Source of the DNA: an uncultured Burkholderiales bacterium
Lineage (GTDB): Bacteria > Pseudomonadota > Gammaproteobacteria > Burkholderiales > Burkholderiaceae_C
Direction of reading: 5' to 3'
DNA length: 54,591 bases
Assembly (NCBI GenBank): GCA_903850735.1
Contig: CAINMN010000256.1
Coordinates: forward strand, 1 to 54,591
Below are positions 18,301 to 26,736 of this stretch, one piece after another. Made by a program: the position numbers and the translations under genes. How positions within the stretch are numbered: the first letter of the stretch is position 1; every line of letters starts with the position of its first letter. Under the pieces are notes generated by a model, which worked only from the letters and a program-made list of their open reading frames with translations, searched no databases and had not been told where the DNA came from.

Positions 18301-19515
18301 ATGAAACGCAAACTTCTTTCGTTCGCCGCAGCGGCCGTCTGCGCCTTGGCCACGGGCGCACAAGCCCAGATTTCCGACGGCATCGTCAAGATCGGCGTGC
18401 TCAATGACATGTCCGGCCTCTACTCTGACATCGGCGGCCCTGGCTCGCTGACCGCCGCCAAAATGGCCGTGGAAGACTACCTCAAGGCCACCAAGAGCAC
18501 CTTGAAAGTGGAAGTGGTCGGCGCCGACCACCAAAACAAGCCTGACGTGGGCTCCAACATCGCCCGCCAGTGGTACGACACCGAAAAAGTGGACGCCATC
18601 GTGGACGTGCCCACCTCCTCCGTGGCGCTGGCCATCAACCAGGTCACCCGCGACAAGGGCAAGATCATGCTGAACACCGGCGCTGCCACGGCAGACCTGA
18701 CCGGCAAGGCCTGTAGCCCCAACACCATTCACTGGCTGTATGACACCTGGATGCTGGCCAACGGCACCGGCACCGCTGTGGTCAAAACGGGCGGAGCCTC
18801 CTGGTTCTTCCTGACGGCAGACTATGCCTTCGGCCACGCCCTGGAGCGTGACACCGAAGCTGTGGTTGTCAAGAATGGCGGCAAAATCCTGGGCAAGGTT
18901 CGCCACCCCCTGGCCACCCAAGACTTCTCCTCCTTCCTGCTGCAAGCGCAAGCCTCCAAAGCCAAGATCATTGGCTTGGCCAACGCCGGCGGTGACACCA
19001 TCAACTCCATCAAGCAAGCTTCGGAATTTGGCATCGTCAAGGGTGGCCAGAACTTGGCCGGCCTGTTGGTGTTCCTGCCTGACGTGCATGCATTGGGACT
19101 GGAAAAAGCCCAAGGCCTGATCTTCACGGAAACCTTCTACTGGGACCTGAACGACCAGACGCGCGCTTGGTCACGCCGCTTTGCAGCAGCCAACGGCGGC
19201 AAATACCCCTCGATGGACCAAGCCGGTGTGTACGCCGTCATCCTGCATTACCTGAAAGCGGTGGATGCAGCCAAGACCGACGACGGCACCAAGATCACGG
19301 CCAAGATGAAGGAAATGCCCACGGATGACCCGTTGTTCGGCAAGGGCACGATTCGCCAAGACGGTCGCAAGATCCACCCCGCTTACTTGTTTGAAGTCAA
19401 GTCGCCTGCGGAATCCAAAGGCCCCTATGACTACTACAAGCTGCGTGCCACCATCCCCGCTGACCAGGCTTTCCGCCCGCTCAACGAGGGTGACTGCCCG
19501 TTGATCAAGAAGTAA
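18301..19515 (+). CDS. ABC transporter periplasmic substrate-binding protein, LivK type
   Basis: A 404-residue receptor of the Peripla_BP_6 class, catching the substrate for the importer encoded around it. A clear signal peptide (MKRKLLSFAAAAVCALATG, cut after AQA) precedes the mature start QISDGIVKIGVLNDMSG. A GGAG ribosome binding site at 18291 favours the ATG at 18301 over the ATG directly before it. The ligand is unknown. Relatives bind aromatic acids, urea or short amides as well as amino acids. Confidence 0.92.
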   Translation: MKRKLLSFAAAAVCALATGAQAQISDGIVKIGVLNDMSGLYSDIGGPGSLTAAKMAVEDYLKATKSTLKVEVVGADHQNKPDVGSNIARQWYDTEKVDAIVDVPTSSVALAINQVTRDKGKIMLNTGAATADLTGKACSPNTIHWLYDTWMLANGTGTAVVKTGGASWFFLTADYAFGHALERDTEAVVVKNGGKILGKVRHPLATQDFSSFLLQAQASKAKIIGLANAGGDTINSIKQASEFGIVKGGQNLAGLLVFLPDVHALGLEKAQGLIFTETFYWDLNDQTRAWSRRFAAANGGKYPSMDQAGVYAVILHYLKAVDAAKTDDGTKITAKMKEMPTDDPLFGKGTIRQDGRKIHPAYLFEVKSPAESKGPYDYYKLRATIPADQAFRPLNEGDCPLIKK

Positions 19516-19553
19516 TTTTTGGCTCCCTGTTTCAGCAAGACACGAACATCACG

Positions 19554-20438
19554 ATGGAAATATTTGGCATTCCCTCCCAGGCCCTGTTCGGGCAGTTGTT
19601 GATCGGCCTGATCAACGGCTCCTTTTACGCCCTGCTCTCGCTGGGCCTGGCCGTGATTTTCGGCTTGCTGAACATCATCAACTTCACCCACGGCGCCCAG
19701 TACATGCTGGGCGCGTTTGTGGCCTACCTTAGCCTCCAGTACTTGGGCCTCAATTACTGGGTGTCGCTGCTGCTCACGCCTTTGCTGGTGGGTGCGACCG
19801 GCGTCATCATTGAGCGCACCATGCTGGCGCGCCTGTACAAACTGGACCACCTGTATGGCTTATTGCTGACCTTCGGCCTGGCCCTGATCATCCAAGGGGT
19901 GTTCCGCAACGAATTCGGCTCTTCCGGCATGCCCTATGCCGTGCCCTCGTTGTTCGCCGGCGGCGTCAACCTGGGTTTCATGTTCTTGCCCAAATACCGT
20001 GGTTGGGTGATCGTGGCCTCGTTGGTCATCTGTCTTGCCACCTGGTATGTGATTGAGCGCACCAAGCTCGGCGCTTATTTGCGCGCAGCCACCGAAAACC
20101 CCTCGCTGGTGCAAGCCTTTGGCGTCAATGTGCCGCGCATGGTCACCCTCACCTACGGCTTCGGCGTGGCGCTGGCCGCGCTGGCGGGCGTGATGGCCGC
20201 CCCGATTTACCAGGTCAGCCCGATGATGGGCGTGGACATCATCATCGTGGTGTTTGCCGTGGTGGTGATCGGCGGCATGGGCTCCATCATGGGGGCCATC
20301 GTCACCGGATTTGGATTGGGACTGATCGAAGGCCTGACCAAAGTGTTCTATCCCGAAGCGTCCAACACCGTGATTTTCGTCATCATGGTGATTGTTCTGT
20401 TGATCAAACCCGCCGGTCTGTTCGGTACCCAAAAATAA
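19554..20438 (+). CDS. ABC transporter permease, LivH type
   Basis: A 294-residue inner-membrane permease with about eight hydrophobic segments. Family features are the opening QLLIGLINGSFYALLSLGLA, the segment GLLNIINFTHGAQYMLG, and the loop ERTKLGAYLRAATENP that contacts the ATPases (EAA-like). The late segment VVIGGMGSIMGAIVTGFGLG is also conserved. It is seven bases before the second permease gene. Confidence 0.94.
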   Translation: MEIFGIPSQALFGQLLIGLINGSFYALLSLGLAVIFGLLNIINFTHGAQYMLGAFVAYLSLQYLGLNYWVSLLLTPLLVGATGVIIERTMLARLYKLDHLYGLLLTFGLALIIQGVFRNEFGSSGMPYAVPSLFAGGVNLGFMFLPKYRGWVIVASLVICLATWYVIERTKLGAYLRAATENPSLVQAFGVNVPRMVTLTYGFGVALAALAGVMAAPIYQVSPMMGVDIIIVVFAVVVIGGMGSIMGAIVTGFGLGLIEGLTKVFYPEASNTVIFVIMVIVLLIKPAGLFGTQK

Positions 20439-20445
20439 GCTCACC

Positions 20446-21411
20446 ATGGCCAACGCGTCCGACTCCTCCACTCCGTACATCGAGCACAGCAACCGTCACC
20501 AAGGCATCGCCTTCCTGGTCATGGCGGCCCTTTTCGCGATCGGCCCGCTGGTGGTCTATCCCATCTTCCTGATGAAGGTGATGTGTTTTGCCTTGTTCGC
20601 CTGCGCCTTCAATTTGCTGATTGGTTTTGGCGGCCTGCTCTCCTTTGGCCACGCCATGTTCTTGGGCACGGCGGGCTATGCGGCGGCCCACTCGGCCAAA
20701 GTCTGGGGCTTCACGCCCGAGCTGTCCTTGTTGTTTGCCACGCTCTGTGCCTCGGCCCTTGCCGTGGTGACTGGCATGCTGGCGATTCGCCGCCAAGGCA
20801 TTTATTTCGCCATGATCACCCTGGCCTTGTCGCAGATGGTGTTCTTCTTCTATTTGCAATCGCCCTTCACCGGCGGTGAAGACGGCATTCAAGGCGTGCC
20901 TCGCGGCAAATTGTTTGGCGTGATCGACCTGTCTGAAAACACGCCGATGTACATCTTCGTGCTGACCATCTTCCTCGCCGGGTTTGGCCTGATTTGGCGC
21001 ATCGTTCACTCGCCTTTTGGCCAAGTGCTCAAAGCCATTCGCGAAAACGAGCAACGCGCCTTGTCCTTGGGCTACGACACCGACCATTACAAATTGGTGG
21101 CGTTCATTCTTTCCGGCACGGTCGCGGGTGTGGCTGGTGCCACCAAGTCCATGGTGTTCCAGTTGGCGTCCTTGACCGACGTTCACTGGTCCATGTCGGG
21201 TGAAGTGGTTCTGATGACCCTGGTGGGTGGCCTGGGCACCTTGTTCGGACCGGTCTTCGGCGCCGCCGTCATCGTCACCATGCAAAACTACCTGGCGCAA
21301 CTCGGTGCCTGGGTCACGATCGTGCAAGGCATCATTTTCGTCATCTGCGTGCTGGCCTTCCGCCGCGGCGTGATCGGCGAAATCGCCAACCTCATCCGCA
21401 AGCCGCTCTAA
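20446..21411 (+). CDS. ABC transporter permease, LivM type
   Basis: A 321-residue permease, partner of the LivH-type protein. Seen are about ten hydrophobic segments, the LivM segment NLLIGFGGLLSFGHAMFLG, the coupling loop SPFGQVLKAIRENEQRALSLG, and the late segment LVGGLGTLFGPVFGA. It ends the transporter part of the cluster. A hairpin and a REP-like element follow before the GlcG-like gene. Confidence 0.94.
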   Translation: MANASDSSTPYIEHSNRHQGIAFLVMAALFAIGPLVVYPIFLMKVMCFALFACAFNLLIGFGGLLSFGHAMFLGTAGYAAAHSAKVWGFTPELSLLFATLCASALAVVTGMLAIRRQGIYFAMITLALSQMVFFFYLQSPFTGGEDGIQGVPRGKLFGVIDLSENTPMYIFVLTIFLAGFGLIWRIVHSPFGQVLKAIRENEQRALSLGYDTDHYKLVAFILSGTVAGVAGATKSMVFQLASLTDVHWSMSGEVVLMTLVGGLGTLFGPVFGAAVIVTMQNYLAQLGAWVTIVQGIIFVICVLAFRRGVIGEIANLIRKPL

Positions 21412-21418
21412 TTTTTCC

Positions 21419-21440
21419 GAGGCCCCACCCCCGGGGCCTC
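21419..21440 (+). other. GC-rich hairpin after the LivM-type gene
   Basis: GAGGCCCC and GGGGCCTC form an 8-bp perfect stem around six bases. No T-run follows on either strand, so it is not a normal intrinsic terminator. It may stabilise the transporter mRNA or attenuate downstream transcription. Confidence 0.45.
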
Positions 21441-21475
21441 CGTCATTGCGAGCCCCTTCAGGGGCGCGGTAACGC
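21441..21475. repeat. REP-like palindromic element
   Basis: CGTCATTGCGAG leads into an inverted repeat (GCCCC-TTCA-GGGGC) and ends CGGTAACGC. Short intergenic elements opening with GTCATTGCGAG are frequent in bacterial genomes as REP-type repeats. Only one copy is in this window, so the repeat nature cannot be shown here. Confidence 0.4.
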
Positions 21476-21501
21476 CGTTCTCTCTCCACCCCCACTCCAC
21501 C

Positions 21502-21927
21502 ATGTCCAACATCACCCTTTCCCAAGCCCAAAACATCCTCGCCGGCGCCCTGGCCCATGCCCGCAAAGCCAACTTCAAGCCCATGGGCGTGATCGTGGTG
21601 GACGCCTCCGGCAACACCGTGGCCTATGCCCGCGAAGATGGCGCCAGCATGTTCCGTTTCGACATTGCCCAAGGCAAGGCCTGGGGCGCTGTGGGCATGG
21701 GCGTGTCCAGCCGCACCTTGTTTGAGCGTGCCAAGGACAACCCCAACTTTTTCGTGTCGCTGGCCTCCACCGCCCAAGGCAAATTCTTGCCCCAAACCGG
21801 CGCCGTATTGATCAAGGATGCACAAGGCCAAGTGATCGGCGCGGCAGGCGCCAGTGGCGGCACCGGCGATGAGGACGAAGAAATTTGCATTGCCGGCATT
21901 CAGTCGGTGGGTCTGAGCGCTGGTTAA
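21502..21927 (+). CDS. GlcG/HbpS-family protein
   Basis: A 141-residue small cytoplasmic protein of the GlcG (DUF336) family, some members of which bind haem or cobalamin. It starts MSNITLSQAQNIL and has the family core GVIVVDASGNTVAYAREDGA, followed by GAVLIKDAQGQVIGAAGASG near the end. Such genes are often found in operons for degradation of organic acids and aromatics. It is 20 bp before the dioxygenase gene. The specific role is not known. Confidence 0.88.
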   Translation: MSNITLSQAQNILAGALAHARKANFKPMGVIVVDASGNTVAYAREDGASMFRFDIAQGKAWGAVGMGVSSRTLFERAKDNPNFFVSLASTAQGKFLPQTGAVLIKDAQGQVIGAAGASGGTGDEDEEICIAGIQSVGLSAG

Positions 21928-21947
21928 AACCGCAGAAAGGACAGCGC

Positions 21948-22850
21948 ATGTCGCATGCCTCCTCCTTGATTGCCGGTTTGCGCAGCGTGGCACTCAACGT
22001 GCCTGACCTGGCTTTCGCCGAAAAGTTCTTCACCGACGTCTGGCACCTGGACATTGCGCATCGCCGCCCAGGGGTGATTTACCTCTGCGGCACGGGCGAA
22101 GACGACCATTTGCTGGCGCTTCATGAAAAGCCCGGCGCGGCGCAAATTCGCCACGTCAGCTTGCGGGCACGACATGCACAGGCCCTGAACACCATTGCAC
22201 AATCAGCCGTTCTTCACGGAGGGCGTGTGCTTCAATCCCCCGGCGAGGCCGCAGACCCGAGCGGTGGCATCGCGGTTCAGGTCGCCGATGCCGATGGCCG
22301 CGTGTTTGAAATCGTGCATGGCGACCGCTTGCGAGCGCAACCCTCACGCGTGGCCGACCGACCCGAGCGATTGGCCCATGCGGTGCTCAACACCCACGAT
22401 GTGGCCCTGACCCAGGCCTTCATGGAAAACGTGCTCGATTTTTCTCTGTCGGACCGCACCCGCATCATGGCCTTCATGCGCTGCAACAGCGACCACCACA
22501 GCGTGGCCCTGGGCATCAGCGACAACGATGCGCTCAACCACATTGCCTTTTTCATGCCCGACCTGGAGTCGGTGATGCGCGGCGGTGGCCGCATGCGCGA
22601 TGCGGGCTACGACATTCACTGGGGACCGGGCCGACACGGCCCGGGCAACAACGCCTTCAACTATTTCATTGGCCCGTTTGACATCGTGATCGAGTACACC
22701 GCCGAGGTGTCGCAAATCGATGACAGCTACCCTGTGGGCCAACCCGACAACTGGACCTGGCCACCCGGCCGCGTGGACCAGTGGGGCATTTCAGCACCGC
22801 CGAGCGCGCGCCTCAAAGAAGCCCAGCGGGCCATCTTGTTTGCTGCTTGA
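21948..22850 (+). CDS. extradiol-type (VOC) ring-cleavage dioxygenase
   Basis: A 300-residue protein built of two glyoxalase/bleomycin-type modules, like type I extradiol dioxygenases such as BphC. The likely iron ligands are all present in the C-terminal half: His144 (LAHAVLNT), His198 (NHIAFFM) and Glu249 (VIEYTAE). The conserved acid-base pair region DHHSVALG (183-184) and RHGPGNN are also there. It should open a catechol-like ring next to the hydroxyls. The ATG at 21948 follows AGAAAGGA. Genes for a monooxygenase and a FAH-family hydrolase follow, which supports a meta-cleavage route. Substrate unknown. Confidence 0.87.
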   Translation: MSHASSLIAGLRSVALNVPDLAFAEKFFTDVWHLDIAHRRPGVIYLCGTGEDDHLLALHEKPGAAQIRHVSLRARHAQALNTIAQSAVLHGGRVLQSPGEAADPSGGIAVQVADADGRVFEIVHGDRLRAQPSRVADRPERLAHAVLNTHDVALTQAFMENVLDFSLSDRTRIMAFMRCNSDHHSVALGISDNDALNHIAFFMPDLESVMRGGGRMRDAGYDIHWGPGRHGPGNNAFNYFIGPFDIVIEYTAEVSQIDDSYPVGQPDNWTWPPGRVDQWGISAPPSARLKEAQRAILFAA

Positions 22851-22874
22851 TTTTTCATACGCAAGGAACCCATC

Positions 22875-23738
22875 ATGCGATTCACCACTTTCCGTCAGGG
22901 CCACGAAGACCGGCTCGGCGTGGTCGTTGGCCAAGAAGTCATTGACCTGCACCAAGCCCAACCCCAGATCAGCTCAGACCTGCGCACCGCCTTGCGTGCC
23001 GGCCAAAACCTGATCGGCGCCGCACAAGCGGCCATCGCCAGCCCAGCGCCGCGCATGGCCTTGAGCAGCCTGGAACTCTCACCGTTGCTGCCAGAGCCTG
23101 GCAAGATCATTTGCCTGGGCTTGAACTATTTCGACCATGCCAAAGAAGGCGGCCGTGACAAGCCCGAATACCCCTGGTTCTTCCTGCGCTCTGCCAGCTC
23201 CTTGCTGGCGCCGAACGCCAAGGCGCTGCGCCCCAAGGTGTCGGAGCAACTGGACTACGAAGCCGAGTTGGCTGTGATCATTGGCACAACGACCAAGCAC
23301 GCCACGATGGACAACGCCCTGAATGCGGTGTTTGGCTACAGCTGCTTCAACGACATTTCGGTGCGCAACTACCAGCGCAAAACGCCGCAATGGACCATTG
23401 GCAAGAACTTCGACCGCACCGGCGGTTTCGGCCCGGTGCTGGTCACCCAGGACGAGTTGCCCGAAGGCGCCACCAACCTGCGCATTCAGTCGCGCCTGAA
23501 TGGCCAGATCATGCAAGATGCCAACACCCGCGACATGATCTGGGGCGTGGCGGAAACCATTGTGCTGTTGTCCGAATGCGTGACTCTGGAGCCCGGCGAC
23601 CTGATCATCATGGGCACGCCCGCAGGCGTGGGCCATGCCCGCACCCCACAGGTGTGGATGAAGGCGGGCGATTCGATTGACATCGAGATCGAGCAGATCG
23701 GCATCCTGCACAACAGCATCGAAAACGAAGCCGCGTAA
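22875..23738 (+). CDS. fumarylacetoacetate hydrolase family enzyme
   Basis: A 287-residue C-C bond hydrolase, decarboxylase or isomerase of the FAH superfamily. The conserved start of the catalytic domain KIICLGLNYFDHAKE is at about residue 77. Metal-binding acids are visible in LDYEAELAVIIG and FNDISVRNYQ, and the family C-terminal segment LEPGDLIIMGTPAGVG is present. An AAGGAA ribosome binding site precedes the ATG. In this cluster it probably acts on the ring-opened product of the dioxygenase, comparable to HpcE/MhpD-type or acylpyruvate-hydrolase steps. The exact reaction is inferred. Confidence 0.88.
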   Translation: MRFTTFRQGHEDRLGVVVGQEVIDLHQAQPQISSDLRTALRAGQNLIGAAQAAIASPAPRMALSSLELSPLLPEPGKIICLGLNYFDHAKEGGRDKPEYPWFFLRSASSLLAPNAKALRPKVSEQLDYEAELAVIIGTTTKHATMDNALNAVFGYSCFNDISVRNYQRKTPQWTIGKNFDRTGGFGPVLVTQDELPEGATNLRIQSRLNGQIMQDANTRDMIWGVAETIVLLSECVTLEPGDLIIMGTPAGVGHARTPQVWMKAGDSIDIEIEQIGILHNSIENEAA

Positions 23739-23743
23739 AACCC

Positions 23744-25291
23744 ATGCCGACGCCCGATCTGTTCGATGTCGCCATCGTGGGCTACGGACCGACGGGAGCG
23801 GTGGCTGCTGGCCTTTTGGGCCAGCATGGCATTCGCACTTGGGTGGGCGATCGCGTGCACACGGTGTACGACAAACCGCGTGCGATTGCGCTGGACCATG
23901 AAATCATGCGGGTGCTCCAGGCGCTGAACATTGCCGAGGCCCTGCAGCCTCACATGGAGCCCTTCACCAACTCAGAGTTTTTTGGCGTGGACGGCCAACT
24001 CATCAAGTGCATGTCCACCATCGCACCGCCCTACCCCCTGGGCTATGCGCCGTCGATCGTGTTTTCACAGCCGCCAATGGAAGCTTTGCTGCGCGAGCGC
24101 GTGGCTGCCCTGCCCTCGGTGACTGTGCAACTGGGGCAAAACGTGGTCGACTTGTCGCAAGACGAGCAGGCCGCCACCCTGACGGTGCAAGATGACAATG
24201 GACAGCGTCATGAGGTGCGTGCCCGCTATGTGATCGGTTGTGATGGCGCCTCCAGCTTTGTGCGTCAGAAGATGGGGCTGCCGCTGGACGACCTGGGCTT
24301 TGACGAACCCTGGCTGGTGGTGGACATGCTGGTGAACGACAGCGGCCTGGCCAAGCTGCCGCGCACCAGCGTGCAGTTTTGCGAGCCCCAACGTCCCACC
24401 ACGCTGGTGATCGGCCCAGGCCGTCACCGCCGCTGGGAACTGGCCATCAACCCCGGCGAGGACCCGCAGCAACTGGCCACGCCCGAGGGCGTCTGGTCCT
24501 TGCTGTCGCGCTGGCTGACGCCGCAAGACGCCACCCTGTGGCGCCAAGCCAGCTACCGATTCCATGCGCTGGTGGCCCAGCGCTGGCGCCAGGGCCGTGT
24601 TTTTCTGGCAGGCGATGCAGCCCACCAACAACCCCCCTTTCTGGGCCAAGGCATGTGCCAAGGCATTCGCGACGCCGCCAACCTCTGCTGGAAGCTGCAG
24701 GCCGTGTTGCAGCACCATGCCTGCGACGCCCTGCTCGACACCTACGGCGAGGAGCGCCAACAGCATGTGCGCGAACTCACCACCCGCATCAAAGGCATCG
24801 GTCAACTGGTGGGCGAGCGCGATGTGGCCAAAGCCCGCGCGCGCGATGCGAAGTTGTTGGCTGAATGCGGTGGCGTGGTGCAGCCTACGCCGAGACAAAA
24901 CGTTCAGCCCGCACTGGCCAAAGGCTTGCTGAACGACGCTGGCCATGGTCCTGTGGGCACTTTGTTCCCACAACCCTGGCTCAGCGGCGACACCGCCCCA
25001 TGCCGCATGGACGAACGTTGGGGCACCGGCTGGCGGGTGGTGCTGTCCGCCGCAGCGCCGCCCGAAGCCAGCGCCGCAACAGCGAGCTTCGACGCCATGC
25101 CCATGAAAGTTTGTCAACTCGGACAAACCGGTTTTGTGGAAACCGAAGGGGTCGTGTCAAATTGGCTGCAAACCCATCAGGCGATGGCCGTTGTCGTGCG
25201 ACCCGACCACTGTGTGTACGCCATGGCCACCCACCCCGAGCAACTGCACACGCAGCTGACACAACTTCAACAAGCCTTGCGCCCGGTTTGA
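23744..25291 (+). CDS. FAD-dependent aromatic monooxygenase, MhpA-like
   Basis: A 515-residue class A flavoprotein hydroxylase. Three motifs of the family are seen: the GxGxxG dinucleotide fold (VAIVGYGPTGAVAAGLL, near residue 7), the DG motif (GCDGASSFVRQKMG), and the GD motif (GRVFLAGDAAHQQPPFLGQG, about residue 285). The closest recognisable relatives are 3-(3-hydroxyphenyl)propanoate hydroxylases. It should add a hydroxyl to a phenolic acid, making the substrate of the extradiol enzyme encoded upstream. It lies five bases after the FAH-family gene. Confidence 0.9.
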   Translation: MPTPDLFDVAIVGYGPTGAVAAGLLGQHGIRTWVGDRVHTVYDKPRAIALDHEIMRVLQALNIAEALQPHMEPFTNSEFFGVDGQLIKCMSTIAPPYPLGYAPSIVFSQPPMEALLRERVAALPSVTVQLGQNVVDLSQDEQAATLTVQDDNGQRHEVRARYVIGCDGASSFVRQKMGLPLDDLGFDEPWLVVDMLVNDSGLAKLPRTSVQFCEPQRPTTLVIGPGRHRRWELAINPGEDPQQLATPEGVWSLLSRWLTPQDATLWRQASYRFHALVAQRWRQGRVFLAGDAAHQQPPFLGQGMCQGIRDAANLCWKLQAVLQHHACDALLDTYGEERQQHVRELTTRIKGIGQLVGERDVAKARARDAKLLAECGGVVQPTPRQNVQPALAKGLLNDAGHGPVGTLFPQPWLSGDTAPCRMDERWGTGWRVVLSAAAPPEASAATASFDAMPMKVCQLGQTGFVETEGVVSNWLQTHQAMAVVVRPDHCVYAMATHPEQLHTQLTQLQQALRPV

Positions 25292-25302
25292 AAGGACTTC
25301 CC

Positions 25303-26280
25303 ATGCAACGACGACACCTGATGCACGCTGCTGCAGCCGCCCTGGCCAGCAGCGTCGGCGTGACAGCGCACAGCCAAAGCGCCTGGCCAGACCGCCCGGT
25401 GAAATTCATTTTGTCGCAGCCCCCTGGCTCGGGCCCCGACAACGTCGCGCGCTTGCTCTCAGAGCGCTTGGCCAAGGCCTTGGGCCAGGCCGTGGTGATC
25501 GAGAACAAGCCCGGCGGGCAAAACGTGATTGGCGCGCAAGCGGCGGCCCGCTCTGCGCCCGATGGCAGCAACTTCTACTTCGCCACCACCGCGGCCCTGG
25601 TGACCAACCGGCATCTGTTCAAAACCATGCCCTACGATCCGCAAAAAGACTTTGCGGCGGTGGCCTTCATTGCCAAAAGCCCTTTCGCGGTCTTGGTCCG
25701 CGCCGACTCGCCCATCGGCTCCATGCAAGACCTGGTGGCGCGCTCCAAGGCCAATCCTGGGAAACTCTCGGTGGCCAATGAGGGCCCGCGCACCTTTGGC
25801 GGCATCATCGCGCGCCTGATCAATGCCCGCACCCGCATGGAAGCCAACCTGGTGGCCTATGCTTCCGTCGGCGTGGCGGTCCAAGACGTGCTGGGTGGGC
25901 ACTCGGACGCCGTGGTGGCCGATCTGGCGTCTACTGCGCAACTGGTCAAGCAAGGGCGCCTGCGCTTGCTGGCGGTCACGTCTGGCAAGCGCGTGGCGGG
26001 CTGGGACAGCGTCCCTGCCTTGTCCGAAATGATTCCCCAGTTCGAGATGGTCGGCTGGTTCACACTGGTGGCCCCTACGGGCACGCCGGCGGCCATCGTT
26101 CAGCGCATGCACCGCGAGGTCAACGCTTTGCTGGCCGATGCCGAGGTCGCGCAACGCATGCTGACCATTGGCCCGATCGCGGAACCCTTGAGCAGCCCGG
26201 AGGCTGTGGAAGCCTTCCTGAAGCAGGAACACGAGCGCTGGGCGGAAGTGGCCAAAGAAATAGGGCTATTGCCCGAGTAA
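25303..26280 (+). CDS. Bug/TctC-family periplasmic receptor
   Basis: A 325-residue extracytoplasmic solute receptor of the tripartite tricarboxylate (Bug) family, very abundant in Burkholderiales. Signal sequence MQRRHLMHAAAAALASSVGV carries a twin Arg and may be Tat- or Sec-routed. Mature features are WPDRPVKFILSQPPGSGPDN, VIENKPGGQNVIGAQA and the segment VAYASVGVAVQDVLGGHSDA. The ATG at 25303 follows AAAGGA and sits 11 bp after the monooxygenase stop. No TctA/TctB permease is near, so it may bring the same substrate to another transporter or act as a sensor. Confidence 0.92.
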   Translation: MQRRHLMHAAAAALASSVGVTAHSQSAWPDRPVKFILSQPPGSGPDNVARLLSERLAKALGQAVVIENKPGGQNVIGAQAAARSAPDGSNFYFATTAALVTNRHLFKTMPYDPQKDFAAVAFIAKSPFAVLVRADSPIGSMQDLVARSKANPGKLSVANEGPRTFGGIIARLINARTRMEANLVAYASVGVAVQDVLGGHSDAVVADLASTAQLVKQGRLRLLAVTSGKRVAGWDSVPALSEMIPQFEMVGWFTLVAPTGTPAAIVQRMHREVNALLADAEVAQRMLTIGPIAEPLSSPEAVEAFLKQEHERWAEVAKEIGLLPE

Positions 26281-26315
26281 TGCAGGCCCCGCTGGGATGG
26301 GCCTAAACTTCGGCC

Positions 26316-26711
26316 ATGTCCCCGCTCACGCTTTATTACGATGGCCGCTGCCCGCTGTGCCAAGCCGAGATGCTGTACTTGCAGCATCGCGACCACCTCG
26401 GCTTGCTCAACTGCGTTGACATCACCCAAACCGACTTTGACGCCAACGCCACCGGCCTGACTTGCGAACGGGCCATGGCCAGCATTCACGGGCAGTTGGC
26501 GAATGGCGACTGGGTGACGGGCGTTGCAGTGTTTGCCGCCGCCTATGAGCGCGTGGGCCTGCACCGCATGGCCTGGTTGTTGTCTCGCCCCAGTTTGCAA
26601 CCGTTGCTGGGTTGGGGCTACGCGCGCTTCGCGCGCCACCGCTACACCTTGTCGCGCTGGTTCGGCCCGAGCATGCTGCGCTTCGTCAAGCGCTGGCTCA
26701 TTCGAGCTTGA
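26316..26711 (+). CDS. DCC-family thiol-disulfide oxidoreductase-like protein
   Basis: A 131-residue protein of the DCC/YuxK family. It has the defining motif YYDGRCPLCQAEM (Cys12 and Cys15), a thioredoxin-like active site. Its middle (DWVTGVAVFAAAYERVGLHRMAWLLS) and C-terminus (YTLSRWFG) fit the family, in which the C-terminal half is often membrane-associated. Function in the cell is not established. A stem-loop spans its stop codon. Confidence 0.85.
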   Translation: MSPLTLYYDGRCPLCQAEMLYLQHRDHLGLLNCVDITQTDFDANATGLTCERAMASIHGQLANGDWVTGVAVFAAAYERVGLHRMAWLLSRPSLQPLLGWGYARFARHRYTLSRWFGPSMLRFVKRWLIRA

Positions 26712-26726
26712 GGCAGGTCCTCAAGC
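26706..26726. other. stem-loop between convergent genes
   Basis: GCTTGAGG and CCTCAAGC form an 8-bp perfect stem around CAGGT, spanning the stop codon of the DCC gene and lying just beyond the alpha-E stop. No T-run follows, so it is at best a weak bidirectional terminator. Confidence 0.4.
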
Positions 26727-26736
26727 CTGTCAACCC

